Assembly (NCBI GenBank): GCA_900708905.1
Contig: CAADRB010000013.1
Location: 2,800,888 to 2,864,887 of the forward strand
Length of the DNA: 64,000 nucleotides
Direction: 5' to 3'
Source: Hymenolepis diminuta
Taxonomy: Eukaryota; Platyhelminthes; Cestoda; Cyclophyllidea; Hymenolepididae
In this document: in pieces, positions 61,001 through 64,000 of the stretch
Numbering within the stretch: the first letter of the stretch is position 1
Layout: each line of letters starts with the position of its first letter
Made by a program: the position numbers and the translations under genes
Notes under the pieces: model-generated
Seen by the model: the letters and a program-made list of their open reading frames with translations, nothing else
The model's database searches: none
What the model was told of the DNA's origin: nothing

Positions 61001-63169
61001 TTCCAACCGTTTAGGCTTGTGTGCACTCATTAGTATGTTTACGAAGTAGATTTCAATCATGATCGACAGTAGTACGACGATTACGGCTATGGACTATTTT
61101 AGTCACCTTGTGTTTATAGTTGCTTACCATCGTTCCAAATGAAGATATCCTTAATTCGTTTTACTTTTTCTATTTTAATTAAGGTATATAATAATGATCT
61201 AGAATCATTTATCGTTCATCATTGAGCTGAATCCGAGATAAGTACCAGAAAGTTGGGTTTCCATGGCCAGGATTTCTAAAGAAGATTGATACAGAAGTTC
61301 TCAAGGAGTTCAATTTTTCTGATGTTTTCTTTCTAATAGTCTCGCGGAGACTATGAAATAGTGGTAAGGAAAGTCAGGATCATTCAATAGAAATATTCGA
61401 TCTGGTTTAGTGTTAATCTTTAAAAAATTAGTTTTGTTGGTTCCATTCGAACGATCTTACATTTTGACACTAAAATCCACCTCCCTTTGGTTGTTAGGAC
61501 GTCTTGAAGATGTTGAGATCAAATCCAATTTAACTGAAACGTGACCAAATCCTTGATTAGGCAAGAATGCGTCACTTAAGTTCCATAAAATAGAAACTGA
61601 ATAACCTAAGGTTCTGAATATATACTATTGGTTAAAGCAATTATGTATTTACGGGACATGTCCATCCTTTTGTCTATCCGCACAGTAAGGTAGCATCCTT
61701 CTTCAAATGGGGAGAGGTGATGAAGATGTTCAACAAATTAATCATGTTGTTCTGACAACATGTTGCATTCCTATGTTGGTAATTATGTCTTACCATTCAT
61801 TTCGACTGAGGGTGTGGTTATCTGGAATTTTTTCATTTACCACACCACGTCTGGTCATATCGCGAGATTAAGGATCGCGCTAAGGAACAAAACAACACTT
61901 TTCGGCTATATTTTGATCGTTGTGGATATTTGATGTTAGTGTTGCAAATTGTAGATGGTTCATAATGTAAACAATAATTACGATTATGATATATCTTATT
62001 CGTTCTTGGTTGTGGACTTATACGTCTCATATCTACAACATACTGAAATGGATTTAAGTAATGCATTAAGTGTCCACAAGTTTGTTAATCTTTCGTTAAC
62101 ATGTACAGTCGAAGGAGGTTACTTTATTTATCTATACGCACATAATACGCGGAAAAATTTTTACCTATTGCTGACCATCTTTGCTTTATTGCCTTTTTAA
62201 CTGGGGGAGAGAACTTGAAGAGAAAATGTTTTACGAATGTGTGAAGGTCATTTTTTCCTTCTGGTCAACCAATGGTGTTCGGGAAAAATTAGTAGGAAGA
62301 ATTTTGTGGTGGAAGAAATTTTTTACTAAAATTTAACAGTTTCTCATAACATGAAGTTAAGCAGTAAAGTTTAATTAATCACTTAAAAGTAAATATGTTC
62401 CTTGCTTTTTTGTCAATATTTGTGACACACTTAACCATCACGACTTCTCACCTCAAGTGCTGATAGAAATAAACGTTTGTACAAGTCGGTGTGGTTAAGT
62501 GTTAGTACTTTGAGTTTATTTATCTTATCTCGTTATTCTCGTACACTTAATCATGTGTCGTTAGAACACAACTACAATTTATTATCGACAAAGAATTCGA
62601 CTAGGGCTTCCGCCTACTAACAGGAATGCCCATAGTATTAATCTCCCCACCGTTAATCCTGATGTAGCTAAATCCACATCCCAGGGCAGCTGAATTAACG
62701 AAAGTCAAAAGTCAGAAGAGTAATTGCTGTATGTCTATTCCTGGTAGCACATGTATCACTAATCTCGGGAGTCTGTTTTCCATAAACTAAAAGAGGGGTG
62801 CGTGGGACATACTCTGTGTGCTAAATTTAAAATGACATACAATGGACAAATAAATTTAGAAGGCAGCTGCAAATACAACGAGTGACACTTCAGACTCTTC
62901 AAACTCGCGTTCTTTTTGAAGTGGTTAATCATGATTAACAGTTTCACATTGAAAAAATAAACGGATATCAATTCATTACACTTGAGAGATCAGTAAGGAG
63001 ACAAATTTAAACTGACACTAAATTGTCTTCCACTTTTAGCTCTAGGTGTTAAAGTTTTCTTTTTTGTAAAAATTTTAGGGAAGAAAGTCTAAAATTAGAC
63101 TTAGAAACTCTGCGTCAGATGAGTCAGTCGAAGAAATCTCTTGTTGATGTGGAGTGTCAAACAGACAAG
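33996..63169 (+). CDS. PPP1R9: neurabin/spinophilin homologue (PPP1R9), 16 exons, 3' incomplete
   Basis: Scaffold protein expected to target protein phosphatase 1 (PP1) to the actin cytoskeleton. Joined exons: 33996-34087, 34119-34223, 34303-34482, 34557-34696, 37170-37215, 39081-39141, 39471-39762, 43431-43639, 47555-47687, 48337-48457, 50649-50753, 51311-51412, 54331-54376, 56025-56633, 58047-58393, 63079-63169. They total 2679 bases, 893 codons with no stop, and every junction is GT-AG with matching phase. In order: an N-terminal region where actin binding would be expected; a Pro-rich stretch (151-163); an acidic region (about 209-300); LDDGHFF (314-320); the PP1-docking RSVNF (365-369) and [10 protein letters not shown] (397-406); a PDZ domain (about 412-501) with GLGI at 423-426 and [10 protein letters not shown]; an acidic Ser-rich region; then coiled-coil-like sequence from about 720. 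An in-frame TAG at 33978 supports the start. The stop, and any SAM domain, lie beyond the window. Confidence 0.92.
34119..34223 (+). CDS. PPP1R9: neurabin exon 2
   Basis: Enters after TTCTTCAG and encodes [12 protein letters not shown] and an acidic stretch. It ends ACACCCGA before GTAAAT. The RELF-type helix resembles the N-terminal actin-binding part of neurabins only loosely. Confidence 0.8.
34303..34482 (+). CDS. PPP1R9: neurabin exon 3
   Basis: Enters after TTGTTTACAG and encodes residues 66-125, including [11 protein letters not shown] and [15 protein letters not shown]. It ends AATAG before GTGTGT. Confidence 0.8.
34557..34696 (+). CDS. PPP1R9: neurabin exon 4
   Basis: Enters after ATATTGCAG. 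It encodes a Ser/Pro-rich segment (126-172) with PPPIPARPK at 151-159, a PxxPxR SH3-ligand type motif, and ends CTCAAG before GTGGGC. Confidence 0.75.
34697..37169. other. neurabin intron 4
   Basis: 2473 bases, the first long intron. Holds a SINE-type copy near 35722. No coding exon was seen inside. Confidence 0.6.
35722..35850 (+). repeat. tRNA-like SINE-type copy
   Basis: Box A-like GTGGTTCAGTGCACG (35731-35745) is followed 15-20 bases later by box B-like GTCACAAGATCCATTCC. A CTGGTTA stretch follows, as in other copies. Between the boxes CGTCTG/CAGACG can pair like a stem. It lies in intron 4, sense orientation. Confidence 0.5.
37170..37215 (+). CDS. PPP1R9: neurabin exon 5 (46 nt)
   Basis: Short exon after TTACTTTTAG encoding [14 protein letters not shown] and ending AATGG before GTACGT. 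It is supported by phase agreement on both sides rather than by homology. Confidence 0.55.
37216..39080. other. neurabin intron 5
   Basis: 1865 bases with one minus-oriented SINE-type copy near 38352-38460. No coding exon was seen. Confidence 0.55.
38352..38460 (-). repeat. tRNA-like SINE-type copy
   Basis: On the minus strand it reads GATGAGGTAAGCG, then TCAGAGGTCATGGGGTTGAT (box B region), then GGCATGACTAAT. The tail matches copies at 43.2 and 60.8 kb. Confidence 0.45.
39081..39141 (+). CDS. PPP1R9: neurabin exon 6 (61 nt)
   Basis: Enters after CGGATTTTAG, encodes [20 protein letters not shown] and ends TCTCAG before GTTGGT. Low complexity; supported by splice sites and phase. Confidence 0.6.
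39142..39470. other. neurabin intron 6
   Basis: 329 bases, AT-rich, nothing else recognised. Confidence 0.6.
39471..39762 (+). CDS. PPP1R9: neurabin exon 7 (acidic)
   Basis: Residues 209-305. A run dominated by Glu, Asp and Ser is followed by [12 protein letters not shown] and [10 protein letters not shown], which leads into the conserved DGHF region of exon 8. It ends GTTGCCG before GTATGG. Confidence 0.85.
39763..43430. other. neurabin intron 7
   Basis: 3668 bases, AT-rich with T runs. It contains the SINE-type copy at 43185-43300. No coding exon was seen. Confidence 0.6.
43185..43300 (+). repeat. tRNA-like SINE-type copy (best box B)
   Basis: TGGTTAACGTGC (43189-43200) fits a polymerase III box A and GGTTCGATGTTC (43225-43236) fits box B with two mismatches. 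Then CTGGTTAAGCCTGACTCATT follows, the tail shared with copies at 38.4 and 60.8 kb. No tRNA cloverleaf can be folded convincingly, so this is a SINE-type copy rather than a tRNA gene. Confidence 0.55.
43431..43639 (+). CDS. PPP1R9: neurabin exon 8 (PP1-docking motif)
   Basis: Residues 306-375. It has [10 protein letters not shown], a Ser/Pro linker, then [19 protein letters not shown] is a consensus RVxF motif, the primary PP1 contact in this family. It ends ATTACT before GTAAGC. Confidence 0.92.
46405..46500 (-). repeat. tRNA-like SINE-type copy
   Basis: Minus strand: AAATCAGAGGTCACGAGATCGAT (box B region, around 46420-46442) preceded by a poorly kept box A area. The TCAGAGGTCA core is shared with the copy at 38.4 kb. 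Confidence 0.4.
46771..46985 (+). repeat. dispersed repeat family R1, copy 4
   Basis: GCCTCATCTACCTGTTC head, GAAGTGATATGATTAA, CAAACTCAGAAT and a TTTATGTGAAAGCGGAAG block correspond in order to copy 3. It lies in intron 8. Confidence 0.6.
47555..47687 (+). CDS. PPP1R9: neurabin exon 9 (PP1-binding segment)
   Basis: Residues 376-419. It begins [14 protein letters not shown] and continues with [14 protein letters not shown], then LFEVELNK, which starts the PDZ domain. This is the most conserved signature of neurabin/spinophilin after the RVxF motif. It ends AATAAAG before GTAGGC. Confidence 0.94.
47688..48336. other. neurabin intron 9
   Basis: 649 bases. Contains a perfect 8-base-arm hairpin (ACTGCCTG/CAGGCAGT, 47833-47851). 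Nothing else recognised. Confidence 0.6.
47833..47851. repeat. inverted repeat in intron 9
   Basis: Arms ACTGCCTG and CAGGCAGT around a 3-base loop. Possibly fortuitous. Confidence 0.6.
48337..48457 (+). CDS. PPP1R9: neurabin exon 10 (PDZ, first part)
   Basis: Residues 420-459. [19 protein letters not shown] carries the carboxylate-binding GLGI loop, then [20 protein letters not shown]. It enters after CTTTTAAG and ends GGAAG before GTAAAT. Confidence 0.94.
48458..50648. other. neurabin intron 10
   Basis: 2191 bases inside the PDZ coding region, AT-rich, no exon or repeat recognised. Confidence 0.6.
50649..50753 (+). CDS. PPP1R9: neurabin exon 11 (PDZ, middle)
   Basis: Residues 460-494. 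[20 protein letters not shown], then [15 protein letters not shown]. The [10 protein letters not shown] helix is typical of neurabin PDZ domains. It ends GTACA before GTGAGT. Confidence 0.94.
50754..51310. other. neurabin intron 11
   Basis: 557 bases, AT-rich, nothing else recognised. Confidence 0.6.
51311..51412 (+). CDS. PPP1R9: neurabin exon 12 (PDZ end)
   Basis: Begins HFVVGREK, the last PDZ strand, then [11 protein letters not shown] and a Ser/Thr-rich run. It enters after CCTATTTTAG and ends GCTAG before GTGAGT. Confidence 0.9.
51413..54330. other. neurabin intron 12
   Basis: 2918 bases without a recognised exon. A short frame near 54067-54279 is not supported. A segment at 53826-54065 has a transposon-like GGTGATTGAAAAATAA start but nothing conclusive. 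Confidence 0.55.
54331..54376 (+). CDS. PPP1R9: neurabin exon 13 (46 nt)
   Basis: Short exon after ACTCATTCAG encoding [15 protein letters not shown], ending GCCCTG before GTAAGT. Phase fits both neighbours. Confidence 0.75.
54377..56024. other. neurabin intron 13
   Basis: 1648 bases, nothing else recognised. Confidence 0.6.
56025..56633 (+). CDS. PPP1R9: neurabin exon 14 (largest)
   Basis: Residues 545-747. [18 protein letters not shown], an acidic run, a Ser/Thr-rich disordered part, then [18 protein letters not shown] and a helical stretch [20 protein letters not shown], the start of coiled-coil-like sequence. It enters after TTTTTTCCAG and ends CAGAGG before GTGAGT. Confidence 0.92.
56634..58046. 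other. neurabin intron 14
   Basis: 1413 bases. Contains an R1 copy (57805-57880) shortly before the acceptor. Nothing else recognised. Confidence 0.6.
57805..57880 (+). repeat. dispersed repeat family R1, copy 5 (partial)
   Basis: CTTCTCTACCTGCTCCTAG head and a TTTAATCGGTCAAATAG block only. The rest is diverged. In intron 14. Confidence 0.45.
58047..58393 (+). CDS. PPP1R9: neurabin exon 15 (coiled coil)
   Basis: Residues 748-862. It opens with the helical [15 protein letters not shown] and [13 protein letters not shown], then a Gly/Ser/Pro-rich insert, an acidic stretch, and a second helix [17 protein letters not shown]. It enters after TTCTATTCAG and ends AAAAG before GTGAAT. Confidence 0.9.
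59905..60030 (+). repeat. tRNA-like SINE-type copy
   Basis: GGGTCACAAGGTCAATACC (around 59945-59963) is the box B region. A weak box A sits about 35 bases upstream. The tail ATGGTTAATCG...TTCATTAGGAGC matches the 43.2 kb copy. Confidence 0.4.
60735..60905 (+). repeat. tRNA-like SINE-type copy
   Basis: Box A-like GTGGTTTTAGGTTTCC (from 60745), box B-like GGTCACGAATTCAATGC (from 60793) and the tail CTGGTTAAAGTATGACTAATTATTGGAT (60850-60877, shared with the 43.2 and 38.4 kb copies). Confidence 0.5.
63079..63169 (+). CDS. PPP1R9: neurabin exon 16 (last in window)
   Basis: Residues 863-893. [20 protein letters not shown] continues the coiled-coil-like region, then VDVECQTDK. It ends GACAAG before GTGAGT, so the gene continues beyond 64000. 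Confidence 0.88.
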
Positions 63170-64000
63170 GTGAGTTTCTTATCTGCATATGTAAATCATA
63201 TTTTTACTGACTAAGCAATAGCAATTTTGCATCACAACTCTAAGTTTGAATTAATATAGAACTCGCTCTATTTAAGTAAACTCTTGAGTTCAATCATTTC
63301 AGCATTTTAGGCAAAGAATGCGAATTTCCAGCAAGCCCATTACGTTATTTAAACCTGCCATAATGCTTGAAATGATTAGCCTATAGAATGGTAGTAAATT
63401 CTGATGGTTTTCATTTCACTTTTTATCTCTCTCTCTCTCTCTCTGATGAGTGACAGCTCTTATTCTTCCACCTCCCTCTCCAAGAAACGGTTTTCTCAAA
63501 CTGGTTTATCAAACTCGCATAGGTTAGTCAAATGGGATCATTTAATTTCCTTTACCCAGTGCTGGAAAATCATAGAGAAATAAATTATGCGCCCTTGCTT
63601 GCTGCCTGGCCCTTTAGCCCATGCGCTCTGCTTTAATGGTATTCGCTCACATTATGGCCTCTGTAATGTCACTTCGTGCACACGAACAGACTCCGTTAGG
63701 GGAAAAAAATAATTAAACTCGAAGCTTGATCGTGATTGTTCAGATTTTCAAACTTAGCTAACGGTCATACTGTTGGAAACATAGCAAAAATTTATTGAAG
63801 AGAGATAATTAAGACGGAAAGGTAGTTAAGAAGGAAAGCAAACAAGTTAGAGACAGAATATTTATATTGGGGAAGAATAAAAGGAAAGCGACAGTCTTAT
63901 AACCAGTAAGTCGAAATTATGATTAGGTGGCAGAGTAAAGTTAAAAATGCAGGTGTCACAATATCAGCTGATGAATAGCTAGAAGACCTGTGTATGTGTT
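63170..64000. other. neurabin intron 16 (partial)
   Basis: Starts GTGAGT and reaches the window edge. It holds a CT microsatellite at 63426-63444. No further exon was recognised. Confidence 0.6.
63426..63444. repeat. TC dinucleotide microsatellite
   Basis: About nine uninterrupted TC units in intron 16. Confidence 0.9.

Larger units (their letters stand above)
58394..63078. other. neurabin intron 15
   Basis: 4685 bases, the longest in the window. Holds two sense SINE-type copies (59905-60030 and 60735-60905). I saw no coding exon. Confidence 0.55.

Noticed and set aside
1..64000. CRISPR arrays, operons, bacterial-type promoters or plasmid functions
   Set aside because: The window has spliceosomal introns and animal gene families; no direct-repeat/spacer arrays or operon structure were seen.

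Overview
This is an AT-rich eukaryotic nuclear window from an animal with short 5' introns. The best guess is a flatworm (platyhelminth). The grounds are an intron-size pattern of the kind reported for schistosomes and relatives (introns of 31, 79 and 74 nt at the 5' end of one gene, then introns up to about 4.7 kb), the low GC, and decayed mariner-type, LINE-like and Ty3/Gypsy-like remnants. The phylum is inference; no species can be named.

Layout. Positions 1-10300 hold no gene I can support, only a doubtful 104-codon membrane-type frame, a pentanucleotide repeat and a hairpin. An intact single-exon SLC22-type (organic cation/anion) transporter lies at 10301-12244. A broken mariner transposase follows on the minus strand (12700-13490), then a G-quadruplex-type tract. 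From 13.9 to 24.7 kb there are dispersed repeats and a 174-bp assembly gap. At 24745-25776 (minus) an uninterrupted frame encodes the end of a Ty3/Gypsy-type Gag followed by two tandem retropepsin domains, with no reverse transcriptase recognised next to it. A probable LINE endonuclease remnant (28.1-28.4 kb) and a second decayed mariner/IS630 transposase (30.2-31.2 kb) follow.

The right half (33996 to beyond 63169) is one plus-strand gene, a neurabin/spinophilin homologue (PPP1R9 family, a protein phosphatase 1 targeting and actin scaffold protein). I reconstructed 16 coding exons by hand. All have GT-AG junctions and compatible phases, giving 893 codons without a stop. The PP1-docking RVxF motif, the conserved PP1-binding segment and the PDZ domain are split over exons 8-12, and coiled-coil-like sequence follows in exons 14-16. 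The 3' end is outside the window.

Two dispersed repeat families recur. One is a roughly 215-225 bp non-coding family (five copies, called R1 here). The other is a set of diverged tRNA-like, SINE-type copies with box A/box B-like segments and a shared tail. Several copies sit in introns of the neurabin gene. The most unusual item is the double-retropepsin frame, which may be a domesticated retrotransposon gene.
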